DNA of 64,000 nt from Rachicladosporium sp. CCFEE 5018 (GCA_002077045.2 KZ111141.1:2502587-2566586), one strand, 5' to 3'; counted from the first letter of the stretch, positions 20,507 to 33,525 are shown. The notes: generated by a model from the sequence alone, not told the origin. Numbers and translations are program-made.

Positions 20507-21333
20507 ATGGCCTCCCATCACTGCGCACTCACCTCCCGCGCTCTTTGGTCTGCCTTCATACCCGCCCGGACAAGCCCCCTCATCGTTCCGACCTTCCTCG
20601 CACCCTCCCTCGCCCAACGCTCGAACTTCAGCACCACCACCCCCGTCCGCTCCAAAATCGGCAGTGCGCCCCTCTCGCTGCCCCCAGACGTCACCTTCAC
20701 AATCACGCCCACTTCCGTCACCTCTGCAAGCCGAACATCACCTCGAAATGCCGCAGGCAGCTCCGTTGAGATCACCGGTCCTCAGGGAAAGTTGTCACTC
20801 AGTATACCAAGCTATATGAGTATCGAGGTGGATGAGGAGAAGCGGACGCGCACGCTGAGGATCCAGGATGCGGATGAGAGGAAGCAGAGGGAGATGTGGG
20901 GTCAGTTGCTGACTGGCACGAATGTAGGGATGAGGGAGTTCGACTAACAGGTGACACAGGCACAGTGAGAGCCTACCTAGCAAATCACATTCTCGGCGTG
21001 AGTGAAGGCCACACCGCAATCCTCCGGCTCGTGGGCGTAGGCTACCGAGCTACGGTCGAAAATAAAGCCATTACGAAGTCACCGGCGTACGATGGGCAGA
21101 AATTCGTGTCGCTCAAAGTCGGTTACTCGCATCCAATCGAGCTGGGTATACCTGTCGGAGTGAAGGCCAGCACGCCGCAGCCAACGAGAATCCTGTTGGA
21201 GGGCGCTGAGAGAGAAGTAGTGATGCAATTCGCGGCTGAGATCAGGGCGTGGCGGAAACCTGAGCCGTATAAGGGGAAGGGCATCTTCGTGAACGGAGAG
21301 ACCATCAAGTTGAAGGCGAAGAAGATCAAGTAG
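20507..21333 (+). CDS. mrpl6: Mitochondrial large-subunit ribosomal protein uL6m
   Basis: Two exons, join(20507..20900, 20960..21333), give 255 aa. An N-terminal targeting region (about 45 residues, Ser/Arg/Pro-rich, ending near FSTTTPVRSKIG) precedes the L6 fold. The fold has VEITGPQGKLSLSIP, then LVGVGYRATVENKAI, LKVGYSHPIELGIP and the C-terminal EIRAWRKPEPYKGKGIF with KLKAKKIK. L6 binds near the sarcin-ricin loop of the large rRNA. The 59-bp intron splits a Gly codon (WGTVRAYL). This is a single-copy gene in the window. Confidence 0.95.
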
Positions 21334-21412
21334 CGGCATCCGAGGCGCGAGTGTAGCATCAGTGTACATTTATGCAACCCTTTACATCACGCGCGACTAT
21401 CACGTGCTCACC

Positions 21413-23208
21413 TCAGCGCAGCAGACTCCTCCTCCTTCCTTCCTCTTCACTCTTGCCACCGCCCACAATGCCCACTACAATATTATCGCGCGCATCCAAC
21501 GCCACTTGTGGTCCAACATACCCATGCTTCCGTTTCCACAGATACCACCCGGTCAACAACACCGTAATCCCACCAACCATGACACTAGCATAATTCATCC
21601 CCAACGCCGTGACCGGCATCGAGAACGGAAAGCAGTAGATCACATTGAACACAACGATATACGTGCTCGCGATTCCCAAAGCAATCTCGCCCCAGGGACT
21701 CGGCATCCAGAAAGGTCCTGGCTTGATGTTCTTCCTTCTGGTCAACAGGTGAGGCAGCAGAGCAGAGAGGTAGGACAGCGTCGTCATGATCGCGAAAGAG
21801 CCAACGATGGCGTTGAAAGCCGTCGCACTGCCAATGTAGACGCACCCTAGCACCAAGATCCCCGCGATGACGACGAGCTGGGCGTTGAATGGGTTCTTCC
21901 AGCGTGGGCTCACCTTACGGAGCCAGTGCGATGCGGGTGTCGCGTCGTCGCGAGCTAGCGTCCACAGCATGCGGCCGCAGACTACTTGACAGCCTGGAAT
22001 GGTGATCAGGAAGTTGATCAAGAAGAGGATTAGGAGAGCTGTGGTGCCGGCGTTGGAGCGGGTGGCTTGTTGGTAGATCGCCGCTAGGGGGAGAGAGACG
22101 ATGTTCGTCGCGAAAACGTCGTCTAGGGAGGTGATGCTGTAAAGGATGGCGGTGAAGAAGCAGAATGTCGATAGGAGGCCAATGATGATCTGGGCTGCGA
22201 TTCCTTTGGGAACATTCACGCGTGGATTAGGCATCTCTTCGCACATGTGGCAGACGCCATCAGGGGTGCCGACCGTGAAAGCGCCGTTCAGCATGCCCAT
22301 CAGGAAGACGAAGCCATTGCTTGACCAGCCTGTAAGGTTCTGGAAGTCGGACCAGACAAACGAGTTGGTTGCGTAGCCGGCGCCAGTGCGAGAGGGCATG
22401 ATGGCGCAGACCATTGTCGAAATGAAGACGATGAGCATGCAGAGCATGCCACACGCCGAGGCAGCGCGGGCAAGGTACTTTTGGCCAAAGAGGACGAGGG
22501 AGCCATCAATGGCTGTGATGCCTAGATAGGCGATCTTGAAGATGTGGTCAGCATTGTGGAATCTACGATAAGATGTTGCAAGACTTACGAAGACGTGCCA
22601 TCGCTCTGGCACATAATCCGGATGATACAGTGCATAAACAGCTATGGCGACGTTCGCGCCAGGCAGTGTGACTGCAGCTGCGCCGAAGACCCATGCAATG
22701 CCTAGCAGATGATCAGAGTACTCCATGACGTCCACGTGCCTATAGTTTTACTCACCATTGAACCAGCCGCCGTACCATGACAGTACGCGACCATATTTCG
22801 GGCCACCGGTCACGGACGCCCAGTGGTAAACATTCGCAGACGATGGTATCGCGGATGCCAGCTCGGCGAGTCCAAGGCAGATGAAGGCATAGAAGAAAGC
22901 CGCCGCGAGCAGTCCGTAGAGCACGCCAGGTCCTCCGCCGTTGTATAGAGCAATGACAAGAGTGCCGCCGCCGGCACCCCAGGCGTTGTTCGAGATAATG
23001 CCTGTCACATGGTACTGATCAGCACGGACGATACTTCATGTTGGCAGCAAAGAGAAGTCAACTTACCTACAGCACACACGCTAAGCATGCCGAAGGATCG
23101 GTCGAGCTCTTGGGCGTGGCCAGATACATTGATGATCTCGCCCTCTTCCGCAATGCCTGCCTCATATCTCGGCGAGTCGTCCACCGTCTTCTTCTCGTCA
23201 ACACTCAT
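21413..23208 (-). CDS. APC-family permease (choline/GABA HNM1-UGA4 type)
   Basis: Four exons, complement(21413..22534, 22589..22701, 22756..23001, 23067..23208), give 540 aa. The gene encodes about twelve membrane segments of the fungal amino-acid/choline permease group. The soluble N-terminus has the family stretch DRSFGMLSVCAVGIISNNAW. Further hallmarks are WGAGGGTLVIALYNGGGPG, FVFLMGMLNGAFTVGTPDG and ARDDATPASHWLRKV. Relatives carry choline, GABA or other amines across the plasma membrane, and the exact substrate cannot be read from sequence. All three introns (54-65 bp) join in phase, although the exon 3/4 acceptor (TTCAAG) is less typical. The C-terminus is basic and cytosolic. Confidence 0.9.
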
Positions 23209-24020
23209 CGCGTCGGGATAGCTGAAGTCAAGTTCAATGAGATGCGACAAAGGAATAGAAAACGACGACACTTGTAGAGATGGAGATAGTAGACCGAGAC
23301 GAGACGAAACGACACTGCCGCTCCACACGCCCGCGTCAGAAACACCCAATGCCTAGACCTACCTCTCGGCACTGATGCGGCATCGCTATGCTCAACCTCT
23401 CAACCAGATGCGCCGCAGCTGGAGCTCACAAGAGTCCACACAGTGATCTCGCCCCGATGGAAATTCACCGAGGCTGCAGTGACATATCTACATCGCGCAA
23501 GAGTTCCACCGCATCGATAGACGCCTCGCCATCGATACGCATGCAAAATGCGTAGAGTTCGCGATGAGATTCGCAGGGGCGTGCGGTCGAGATAAGAGAT
23601 ACCAGATTTACGTGAGAGACAATATAAGAGGCAGGAGCAAGCGGGCCGCGCCTTATGCGCTAGAATGAAAGGGGAACTCGAGATCAACGATACGGCAATC
23701 TACATCCGACCTCGATCAAGATGCCGAAGCTGGAAACTTGCTCTGCGAGATACGAAGCGATGGAGTTGAGCATCGGTAGAATACACCTTCATGCTTCCAA
23801 CGCAGGGTGATGGACGGATTCTCTCCATGGATCTTGTCCCGATATTATGCGCGTTGCAGTGTGAACTGATTGAGGGGGGTATCTGTCATTATATATCGTC
23901 ACATCGGGCACCTTCATCTGTAACCTTCGCTCGACCTGGCATCTGCTGTCTCCCACGGATTAGAACCCCGGTGGGCCACATGGCATCCTCCTATCCGTCC
24001 CCCATAAGTCCAGACTCATG
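23209..24020. promoter_or_regulatory. Intergenic region upstream of permease
   Basis: These 812 bp lie between the 3' end of the Zn2Cys6 gene and the permease start, on the same strand. They should hold the permease promoter. No RNA gene or ORF is convincing. Confidence 0.4.
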
Positions 24021-26230
24021 CTATTGGAAGGTTGTCATATTGGGGAAGAAGAATGTATTATCTAGCTGGTCGTTGGGGCCAGCGAAGTCGGTCATGATCT
24101 GTTCCCAGTCGCCCCAACTTGGGTCGATGGAGAACGTATCCCATGCGCCGGGCTGGCCCATGTAGTCCAGCGCTTCGGACGCTCCATTGGTCATCATAGT
24201 GGGTGTAAAAGACATTGACTGTGTACCGGACATTGTTGCTGGAGGGGCTCCAGCGGTGGCAGGTACTGTCTCGTTCATCGTCATCTTCTGCAGAGAAGGG
24301 TCCAGCTCCATTGGCTTGTCCGTAGAGACTGGCCTCCAGCCGCCCGCATTGCGGTAATTCAGCGCTTTACGGTAGAGCCTCTCAATTGGCGTCCAGAGCA
24401 TCCCTTCCTTGCTGTCTGCAATGAGAGGCTCCCACCGAGCATATTGTCGGTCGACGTAGTACCATGCTTGTTCAGCCAAAGGCGTGCCTCGGACAGAGCA
24501 AAGACCCGCAAGCGCAACAGCGACCGGGATCCACTGCACCCAGATCATCCATCTCCACCTCTCAGCTTCCGGATCCTCGTACATGCGTTCGGACGCTCTC
24601 AGATTGTCGATTGCAGCTTGTAACACGAAGTTCGAATCCAGGCGAGGCGGCGTGAACGTCGTTGAGACTTGCAGTGGTCTCAGAGCACGCATGATACAAC
24701 TCGCACTGATCGAACTCCCAGTGATTTGGAGAAAGCGCTGGAAAGGATCCGAGACATCGCAATACTGCATGTACTTGTTACGAATCTCGGCATCAAAGTC
24801 GAGGGCGACCTTGTGACGAAGTTCCCACGTCGTTCCACTCGGTTGTACGTCGACATGGGACAGACTATCCCCGACCGATACAGCTGTGAATGCCATTAAG
24901 GCGAAAGACATCTCGGTATGACATTCGGTGTAGTGGGGGATCTTTTCGGACTGCTCATCCCAATCGTCATTATTGGCATGAGGGAAAGGCACACTGTAGT
25001 CGCTGGTAGCGATAAGCGGGCGACTGCCTCTATCGGTTGCCAGGAACACATCGAGATATCGTATGCGATGGAATAGGCGTCGACGAAGTTCTCGATCGAA
25101 GGGCGAACGAGAAGAGTCTTCGTGATACATCCCTGTCGCTGCTGCCAGGCGCACCAGAACGGCAGTCAACGTCCATATGCGTCTTGAAGAATCGCTAGCA
25201 CGTGCGCAGGTCTATTGCACTGTCAGTCCGGTCCATACAGCCTTTTGTGCAAAGGCGTCGATGAGAGAGCCGCTTACAAGGTATGTGCAGAAGCCTTGTA
25301 ACAGCGCGAAGTCTGTGGTGTTGAGTAGCTCGGCTTGAGCAAGCGAGATATCCACTAGACGCCGATGGTGATCAAGAGCTTCTATTCGCGACTTCCCAAG
25401 CATCTTCAGACATTCCTGATCACTCATAGCCGTCACAGCGCCGAACCACACTATACGTTTCAGGGCAAGATTGGACGGCGATTCCGGACTCTGACCAAGG
25501 TAGTCAGCACCGTGAAGCATGAAGGCACTCAATGTCGACCGATTGAAGATCTTGAGAATTCGCTCTACACCATCCATAAACGCATGGAACAGCGCATCGC
25601 TCGTTTCCGGTGGTAGGTCTTGCAAGGCTCCAGGCATAACATATACACGACCCGGCGGACAGACGAGCATGTCATACTCCAGAGAGGGCGATGGGTTGGC
25701 TGTCGTTCCCGATGGCGATACCACGTCTTTCGATCCGGACTCCGGCGTGTCGCCGTCGTTATCGTCCTCGAGAGCATCGCGCAGACCTTGCACTTCTGTC
25801 GACAGCACAGACCAGAAAGAGCTCGCAACGAAACGATTCACGGCTGGTGGCGCGTCTGGCTTGTCTTGGGCACAGTCCAGCTCGCGCTGCTCTGGGGCCT
25901 CAGGCTCCAGTCCAGCATTGCCGGAACCACCTTCACCGCTGAGACTTTCCACAAGACTCTCAAGCTTCGAGATGCGACTTCGGAGTTCACCGTCGACTGC
26001 CCGCTTACCCGCATGTCGTACACGTTGCTTGCGCGAGCTGGGCACGCAATGCAAGTTCGACTTGATGCATTGCCCGCACACTGGACCAGTCTGTCACCAA
26101 GTCAGCTTGACAAATACTTGGCTTTGATCTTCACACTGACTCTGTCACACTTGATCTTCTTCCTCTGACAAGGCTGACATGCCAGACGACCGTGCGCAAA
26201 TTCGTAGCCGTTGCCCATCGATCTGTCCAT
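24021..26230 (-). CDS. Zn2Cys6 fungal transcription factor
   Basis: Three exons, complement(24021..25211, 25278..26090, 26141..26230), give 697 aa. The binuclear zinc cluster has C18, C21, C28, C35, C38 and C45 (C-x2-C-x6-C-x6-C-x2-C-x6-C). The first intron (50 bp) falls between the two halves, after CDR. A basic linker and a short coiled coil (ISKLESLVESL) suggest dimer binding. The middle holds the fungal transcription factor homology region (RELRRRLFHRIRYLDVFLATDRGSRP in two parts). The C-terminus is acidic, aromatic and Asn-rich and may activate transcription. It lies next to the permease on the same strand, so it may regulate it, but that is inference. The second intron joins YLTCARAS in phase. 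Confidence 0.92.
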
Positions 26231-26611
26231 CGTAATCGTCACTCATGCACAGCGGTGATGCACGAGAGGATTCCAGGTCGATGCTGAGCTGAGTGTGACA
26301 TACATTCGTGTCAGGCTATGATGGCTACGAGGCACAGAAAGAGAATGCGAGGCAGCATCCACGAAAGATCATGACTGTCATGGATCGGCTTAAGTAACAA
26401 GGTTTAGTTTAAGGTCGCGTGGCTGCCTCCACATGCCGAGCGCCGAATGTCCGATCTAGAGTCGCGTTCACTGGGCTTCACTACACGTGAACGATGCACA
26501 TAGTGCCCTAGAAGTGGTCTACCTAGTACACAAGTTATTCTCTTTTGACATTAATATGTCTCTTCATGTGCTATAGTGTCGTCTACCCGGCGATACATGC
26601 TCTACTGTATA
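26231..26611. promoter_or_regulatory. Divergent intergenic region, Zn2Cys6 / Rsm1-like
   Basis: These 381 bp lie between divergent genes. An in-frame ATG at 26576 could extend the Rsm1-like protein by 12 residues. Nothing else was recognised. Confidence 0.4.
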
Positions 26612-28051
26612 ATGCATGACTCTCTCACTACGACTAAGCGCAAGTTCCACAAGCTGCTAGACACCATCAATGCTTCGTCAAATGCGTTCCCAATCCCAGA
26701 GGGAAATGTCTCCGCCACTGCGATACCCCTCACCGCCCGCCAACGCCTCGATGCCGCGAGTGAGCGCGCCAAGAAGCGCCCTCGCACGACGGGTGCATCA
26801 ACCACTTCGCTCACATCGACGTTCAGCTCAGACATAGGCCGGAGAAGCCATACGCCAGCCGCATCTCTCCCCAGAAGGCGTTTGATCCCAAGGAATATGG
26901 AGAGTCGAAAGAATGACTCGAAGTCTGACGACAGAGAATTGCCAAACTTCTCGCCTTGGTCACATGAGCAATTTCTGGCGCGTTTAAAGACATTCAGTAA
27001 AGTGAGCTACTGGCAGCCGCGACCTGCAGCGATCGGTGAGCTCAAGTGGGCAAAGCAAGGATGGCAGTGCGTAGATGTCAATACTGTAGCATGCAAAGGT
27101 GGGTGTGAGAGGAGGGTGGTAGTGAAGCTCGAGCGGGCTGCTACGGGAGGGGCAAATGGCACTGCGGATGGAAGAGGAGACGGTAAGGATGATGACGCCG
27201 AGGACGAGGCAGATGCAGAGAAACTCGAGTTAGCTCTAGTGCAGCGCTACGCGGACGAGATCACGAATGGTCACGCACCTCACTGCATGTGGCGGCGGGC
27301 TGGCTGCAAAGACGACATCTACCGTCTCTCCCTTGTTCGACCTGTGATCTGGCAGCCAGCACTCCGCGCACGCTACATCTCTCTACTGCAAATTGCCGAT
27401 TCAATCAAGAACGTCGCGATCCGATCCCTACCACGAGACGACTCAGCTCTTCTACCGCCTGAGAAGCTGGCTGACGAGCTGCCAGCCAATGTCCTCAGCT
27501 CACCCGACGCGGACCAAACACTCAAGTGCACAGCCCTTGGCATTGCTCTCCACGGCTGGCGCGGCGACTCAGAGCTAGACATAGATCTCTTACATTGCGA
27601 CGCTTGCTTTCAGCGAATCGGATTATGGATGTACCAGCCTGGCTATGTACCGGGTCGTGGCGTCCTGTCAGCCGAAGATAATGACGGAGCTGAGCCGGAG
27701 CAGGCGACGATTAATCTGCTGGAGATGCATGGTATGCATTGTCCATGGCAGAACGCGGGAAGTCAGGCGGCGAGCGGTACGTTCGAAGGCATGAATGCTA
27801 GTCGAATTCTGAACAGGGTGGTGTCGACTTATGCAAGGGAGCAGAGGCGGAGATCGGAGCAGAATGGTAAGGACGATGAGTGCGATGTAGAGAGCACAGA
27901 TCCCAATGGCGGAGCAGTCAACGACAGCGATGTAGTGAAGAAGCCCAGCGCTGCTGAGATCGATCAGATGGACAAAGAAAGGGAGTCGAAGCTTAGGAGG
28001 CTGAAGCGATTGTTCACTGTTCACCGATCGTCGAAAGTGGTGGCGAAATGA
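26612..28051 (+). CDS. rsm1: C3HC zinc finger / Rsm1-like protein (NIPA/ZC3HC1 family)
   Basis: A single exon of 479 aa from MHDSLTTTKRKFHKLLDTIN, which matches the usual fungal N-terminus better than the ATG at 26576. The C3HC domain shows WQCVDVNTVACKGGC and, after an acidic insert, NGHAPHCMWRRAGC. The C-terminal Rsm1 half has ALHGWRGD, LLHCDACFQRIGLWMY and HGMHCPWQN. The family acts at the nuclear basket and in mRNA export (yeast Pml39, fission-yeast Rsm1, human NIPA). The Asp/Glu-rich stretch (DDDAEDEADAEK) between zinc ligands is an insert of variable length in fungi. Confidence 0.9.
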   Translation: MHDSLTTTKRKFHKLLDTINASSNAFPIPEGNVSATAIPLTARQRLDAASERAKKRPRTTGASTTSLTSTFSSDIGRRSHTPAASLPRRRLIPRNMESRKNDSKSDDRELPNFSPWSHEQFLARLKTFSKVSYWQPRPAAIGELKWAKQGWQCVDVNTVACKGGCERRVVVKLERAATGGANGTADGRGDGKDDDAEDEADAEKLELALVQRYADEITNGHAPHCMWRRAGCKDDIYRLSLVRPVIWQPALRARYISLLQIADSIKNVAIRSLPRDDSALLPPEKLADELPANVLSSPDADQTLKCTALGIALHGWRGDSELDIDLLHCDACFQRIGLWMYQPGYVPGRGVLSAEDNDGAEPEQATINLLEMHGMHCPWQNAGSQAASGTFEGMNASRILNRVVSTYAREQRRRSEQNGKDDECDVESTDPNGGAVNDSDVVKKPSAAEIDQMDKERESKLRRLKRLFTVHRSSKVVAK

Positions 28052-28301
28052 CCCGACGCCACCATCGCTACTCTGGGCTTGCAGATCTGTCAGCGCTTGT
28101 CGTGAATAAACACGGACTGCGGTGCTGCAAGATGGCAATATGCCGAACCCATGCTTTGCGATTAGGAAACTACGCAAGTGCCCACGTCAGCCTCTCCTTG
28201 GTATGACCTGGACGAGGTCAAGTGCTGCGGTCGAGTCAGTGGTACCTTCAGGAGCTTCGCGATGGAAACGGAGTTGGCTGTGACGACTGCTATACCCGTC
28301 G

Positions 28302-29371
28302 CTAGAGCATCATACGGTAGTTCAGATCTGTCTCAGCGTCCACAGAAAGCTGAGGAACCTGCGTATACCGCCCTTGAAGAATCTGCCGCGTATTCTGCAG
28401 CACCTGCAAATAGCTCTGCCCCGTCCCAAACTGCTTGATACTCTCCAAGAATGCCCAACTCATAGCCCCCACATGACTCCCCGCAATCGCCGCGTCAGCA
28501 GAGGTCTGATCATCCCTACACCCGCTGTACATGAAAACGCTCCTCGGACCCTCATCGCGGTACTCCTCCGCGAAGCCCTCAGCCTGACCGAGGCCGTGCT
28601 GGTCTTGCTCTTCTCGATGCGTGAGGGAGCGGAAGAACGACGTGGCGCCTGCTAGGAGGTGCTGGCCTTCACGAACCGAGTTCATGCCGTAGCCGCCTTG
28701 GATGAGGTTCGAGGCCTCGCTCACGAGCTGGATGCCCATCTTCACGTTGCTGAGCATGGAGACGTTGCCCTCGGAGTCAGAACGGTAGACGAAAGGGAGT
28801 TCGACGGCGGAGCCAGAGTGGCAGCAATCGAAGATGATGAAGAGGGAACTGTTGCGAGGCATGGCTGTGACGAGGTTGTGGTGCAAGATGCCGGAACGGA
28901 TCTGGCCACGCGTTTCAAAGTCCACAGGCACAATCGTGTCGTCTAGACCTGTGCTGCGGTAGTTGTCTTCGTCGTCGGGGACTTGACCGCCGTGGCCAGA
29001 GTAGTGGAGAAAATTCGTAGTGCCAGGTTCCGAAACGAGCCATTGCATTGCGGCTATGATGTTGTGGCCATTTGGCCAGAAGGGACCACGAGGATCGGTT
29101 CGGCTGTCGTCGCGCATGATTACCTGAGAGCGTTGGTCTGTCGGGTAGTTCATTGCCGTGAGGAACTCCTGCATGTTGGAGACATCTTGGTGGCAACCTT
29201 GAAGTGCGTGTTGGCCTACAATTCGGGTCAGTGAGCAAGGCACATGTACTGTTGAACTATACATAGAGCTAACGCACTACCGACGTAGTTGATGCCGATC
29301 ATAAGCGATTTTCTCCGTGGGCCTCTGGGCGGTATCGCTCGCTCTTCGTACTCCTCCTCGTAGGAAGGCAT
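28302..29371 (-). CDS. Type I metacaspase, copy 2
   Basis: Two exons, complement(28302..29215, 29278..29371), give 335 aa, the same lengths as copy 1. The catalytic His (HYSGHGGQ) and Cys (FDCCHSGS) are intact. Changes are few and conservative, for example RSGILHHN for RSGDLHHT after the p20 strand. The donor is GTGCGT instead of GTACGT. Its 3' end converges with the Rsm1-like gene (250 bp gap). Both copies look functional. Confidence 0.93.
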
Positions 29372-30265
29372 CTTGTGCTTCTGATCACTAATGTCTTCGT
29401 TACGACTGGTGAAGTGGGATTGAGTTCCAATGTACCACGTACGAGACGATCGCGAGGGTGAGAGTTCAACGAGATTGGGGAAAGCGTTGTCAGTGAAGTT
29501 GGAGAGCAGATATGAGTGGGGTTACGTGTCTTGGCGGGGTCGATGCATTGGCTTCAGGCAAGCAGCTGAGCACGTGAACATGCGTCAGGCTCGCGTTGAG
29601 TGATGGAGGTAGTGAGGGACTATACACATCTTCGTCAATGTGATATCACTACAGCCACTCCTTTGAGATAGCATCAGACAACTTCGTTCTGTCGGCATTG
29701 CGCTTCTCTGCAAAGTGCCAAGACGTGTCGTTGCTATGGCCTCGATTGTGCGATCTGTGGTGCGTGTCGCGACAAGATCTGATTCGGCGTCAATATTGAA
29801 GCGTCCCTGGTGCAATCGAAGTTAGATCCTACAGGCGATTCGCCTGCCATCTCGTATGAAGATACAATCATGTGGTGATGTTGTGGCGGGAAAGAAGAGT
29901 GGAGGTTGATGTCAGGCAGGTGGAGCCCAAGCGCCTGCATAAAGCTAGCGCGAGACTACCTCTAGCGAGGATAACAGCCTCTCGAATCTCATAACAAGAC
30001 GACTCCAACCACCATCCCGACGCCCGCCCACCGCTGCTACGACAGCTCACAGCCACTCCTTGATCAGCATATACCACTCACTGGTGGTACTGTTCTTGTA
30101 CTTCCGCTCCCCGGGTCGACAATGGCTTCCTTGCAGTACCACTGAGCGCGTAGCTGTCGCGTGTTCCTGCCCCACTGAGTGCGACTTCAGGCCGACTGCT
30201 CACTTCGACACATCACATATGCTATGGCAGCAGCTCTTATACTAAGTCCGGACACTCGGACAGGC
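29372..30265. promoter_or_regulatory. Divergent intergenic region, metacaspase / DBF4, copy 2
   Basis: These 894 bp match 1074-1968 in length to one base, with scattered substitutions. Nothing coding is seen. Confidence 0.45.
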
Positions 30266-32401
30266 ATGGCAGCCAGACGACAGCCTCTGGCCAGCGTCCC
30301 CAATGCTGTCAACTCTCCATTCCGCAACACACAGTCAATCAATGGCAAACGCACACGTGCCCAAGCTGGTCATACAGAACATGGGCATCCACCTGCAAAG
30401 AAGCAGGCTTTCGATGTGAGGGGTGGCAATGAAGAGAATGTCGATCCACGTCGGGCTGTCGTCATTCCCGCACATGACAAGCTGAGTGAGCAGTCACTTG
30501 GGCGGACCAGCACAGCTCCTACGGCCCTTGACAGGAAGCTTGCAGCAGCTCGTGACAGGACTCCAGCGCCGACACAAGGTCAACATCAGACGGCAAAGGC
30601 TGCTCGGCCTGCTCCAGATAACACCGAGAGCATACGCCTGTGGCAAAAACATTACAAGAGACTGTTTCCCACATTCGTCTTCTACTTCGACAACATCCAG
30701 GAGGACGTGCGAGTGAAGCTCTCACGCCTCGTACATCATCTGGGCTCGGTACGTGTTCACTGGCAATAGTCACTTCAGATCATTGCTGACTGCTATTGTA
30801 GCGTGAAGAGAAGTTCTTCTCCAAAGCTGTAACACATGTTGTCACGACACGAGCCATCCCAGCAGAGCTGGTCACCACGAGCCCTGATGATGATCAAGCT
30901 CAGTACGTCAATACTGGTACTGTCATGCAGTCTACCAGCGTCATTGCCCTGTCACAAGATCAGCGCCGAACCACGAGCCTGTTGGATGCCAATCTGCAAA
31001 GGCGCACACAGACTCAGCTCGCTCCAGTGACGGGGGAGATTGATGCTCGCCGTAGCCATGCACACGTTTCTGACATCCTGATCAAGGCTCGAGAGCTTGG
31101 CATCAAGATCTGGGCCTACGAGAAGCTCAATCGTATGCTCAATACCATGTTCTCGGGAGAGCCGAGCGAGAAGTTACCGAGTGTCGAGGTCAAGGCACCT
31201 GCTAGCGCTGTCAATCGCACCATGGTGAAGCCAGCTGCTGCAGATGGCGATTTGGAACAGCTGCTTCGCAATGAGAAGATCACTGGACCTGCGGATCGTG
31301 ATCCCACTGTTGCTGCACAAGACATGTGCACGTTTCGAGGCAACTTCATGTACATACATGACATGGACGAGCGGACGAAGCCTGTCATGATTCGGGACTA
31401 CCCAAAGCCGGTAAAGCAAGAGACAGGCAAATGGCCCCAATTCCGCATGACGGCAGCGGGACGCTGCCCTTTCATCGAAGATCCCTCGCATGTTAAGAGG
31501 CTGCACCAGCAGGATCGTCGAGAACAAGAAGCACAACGAGCTCAGCAAGACATCATCAGCACAAGACGCACTCGAGGCACGCCGACTTTGGATGCACAAC
31601 CCCTCGCGGAACGACAGGGCAACCTTAGGCGCTCACCTCGCAAGGCTGCTCAGGCAGACGACCTTGCAAAGCCACTTGGCCCGCCACAGATGATTCCTGC
31701 CAAGCGATCGTTCGATGCAGGAGACGAGCCTCCACTTTTCGGTAGCGCCCAGGTGAAGCATCGCGGCCTGCCTCGAACCATACGCGGCGAGCCTGTGGCG
31801 TCCGGCATGCAGCACTCGAACGTCACATCCGCCATTCGCTCACAAGCTGTCTCTTCGAACATCTCGTCGACGGCTCCTGGGCTCACTCGCCGGATCACTG
31901 ACAGCAAAGAGGTCACTGCAATGAGACGCAAGGTACTTGAGCGAGGCGCGAGTGTCAACTCGAATGTCAGCGTGCCATCATCGTACATGAATGATATGCG
32001 CGCCGCTATCAACGATGATCCTCCACCTCCGCCTCGCGCTGCCAAGCGACGCGCACAGGAGACACTCCTCGGTGTCGTGCATGAAGACGAAGCCATGGAC
32101 CGTATGCCCTCCAAAGTACGCAAAACCGCTCCTAAGAGGAAGGTGGAGAAGGAAGCGAAGCCAGGGTACTGTGAGAACTGCCGTGACAAGTTCGAAGACT
32201 TTGACGAGGTGAGTTCGAGATCCGATGATCTTCCGTTGTAATACATATACTGACCATTGACAGCACATCCTCACACGCAAGCACCGCAAGTTTGCCATGA
32301 CGACAGAGAATTGGAAGGAGCTTGATGCCCTGCTCGTACAGCTTGGGCGGAAACACAAAGACCCCAGTACCGCGGCCAGAGCACCACTCGAGACACACTG
32401 A
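30266..32401 (+). CDS. dbf4: DBF4-type regulatory subunit of Cdc7 kinase, copy 2
   Basis: Three exons, join(30266..30748, 30802..32208, 32264..32401), give 675 aa. All exon and intron lengths equal those of copy 1. The BRCT-like motif N and the DBF4 zinc finger are intact. Substitutions are scattered and mostly silent, pointing to purifying selection on both copies. If both are real loci, Cdc7 has two regulatory subunits of near-identical sequence. Confidence 0.92.
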
Positions 32402-32964
32402 GATACCTCGATACTAGCAACGGAAACGGCATCACTATGTTGGCGAGCATCTTGTAGCATCTTGTCGGTTAGGTGGAGTGATGATTGTGTTCACTGCATT
32501 GCGACATCCCAGGGGAACTTGCTGGTTCGCAGGCGGGACGAAGGACTAAGGTGAAGTAAAGCCTAGCCGGCCATGTCGGCAGCGGCATCAAGCATTTCAG
32601 CGACGAGGTATGCTTATGAGCATTTGCACGAGTATTATTGTACGTTCATAGTGTTTCGTAGCTTAGTGGCGGTTAGTCGGAGACGATCTACTTCCCACAG
32701 CAGTCTTCCTCATGTGCGCTCTCTCCAACAGTGCCATGATATAGCAGCAGCATGTTTGATGTTGAACCAGCTGAGGGTCCCCATCTTGACCCTTGTTGTA
32801 CATGTATTTCTCGTCTTGCAACGCCACTTCGTTCACAACTTCGACTTCGACCTTGAACCTCGCGAACATACATGTACATGTTTCGTCTGTCATACCGTAC
32901 ATAAACTCGACCAACCGATGCCTGCTTCCATTCCCCGGGTCATCACCCATACGTAGCTCGCACG
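32402..32964. promoter_or_regulatory. Intergenic region, DBF4 to ATG12, copy 2
   Basis: This is the same length as copy 1 (563 bp), with small compensating indels. The 12-bp palindrome ACATGTACATGT is kept at 32870-32881. No gene is supported. Confidence 0.4.
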
Positions 32965-33525
32965 ATGGTCTCTGCATCCCCATCGCCATCACCGCACCCC
33001 TCCGACACCGAAGCGTCGACGCTCCCGCTCCCACTCTCGGCATCAGTCCTGCTCGAAAATCTGCCCAAACCCACGGCAGCTGCGCTCGCCACTGCTGGAG
33101 CGTTGCCGCAGGCCAAAGGTGCACAACCTCCTCCCAGCTCCCTGCATAATCTACTAACATCTGCCATAGTCACCATCAAACTCACCGCCCTGCCTGGTGC
33201 CCCAGAGTTGAAATCGCCTCGGTTCAAATGCAGTAGCAGCAACACGTTTTCCACCATAGTGACTTTTGTGAGGAAGAAACTTGGCGTCAAGGTGGGAGAG
33301 AGTGTGTTTTGTTATGTGAATTCTACGTTTGCGCCTGGGCTTGATGAGGGGGTTGGGGGGTTGTGGGCTGTAAGTGCTGCTTCCCTCTGTCGGTTGCTTG
33401 GGGGACTGGAGAGAGATGGAAAGATATATGGGATGGGATGATGATTGGGCTGACGGGTTGTGTAGTGCTTTAAGACTGGGGAGGAGCTCGTGGTTAGTTA
33501 TGGGGTTACGCCTGCTTTTGGGTGA
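32965..33525 (+). CDS. atg12: Autophagy ubiquitin-like protein Atg12, copy 2
   Basis: Two exons, join(32965..33369, 33466..33525), give 154 aa. The conserved core and terminal Gly are intact. Changes lie in the N-terminal extension (MVSASP for MASTSP) and at PPPSSLHNLLTSAI. The intron is 96 bp against 102 bp in copy 1. Confidence 0.95.

Noticed and set aside
23936..24000. tRNA-like B box (GGTTCTAATCC on the minus strand)
   Set aside because: No A box at the right distance and no cloverleaf could be formed by eye. The upstream part overlaps the Zn2Cys6 gene end.
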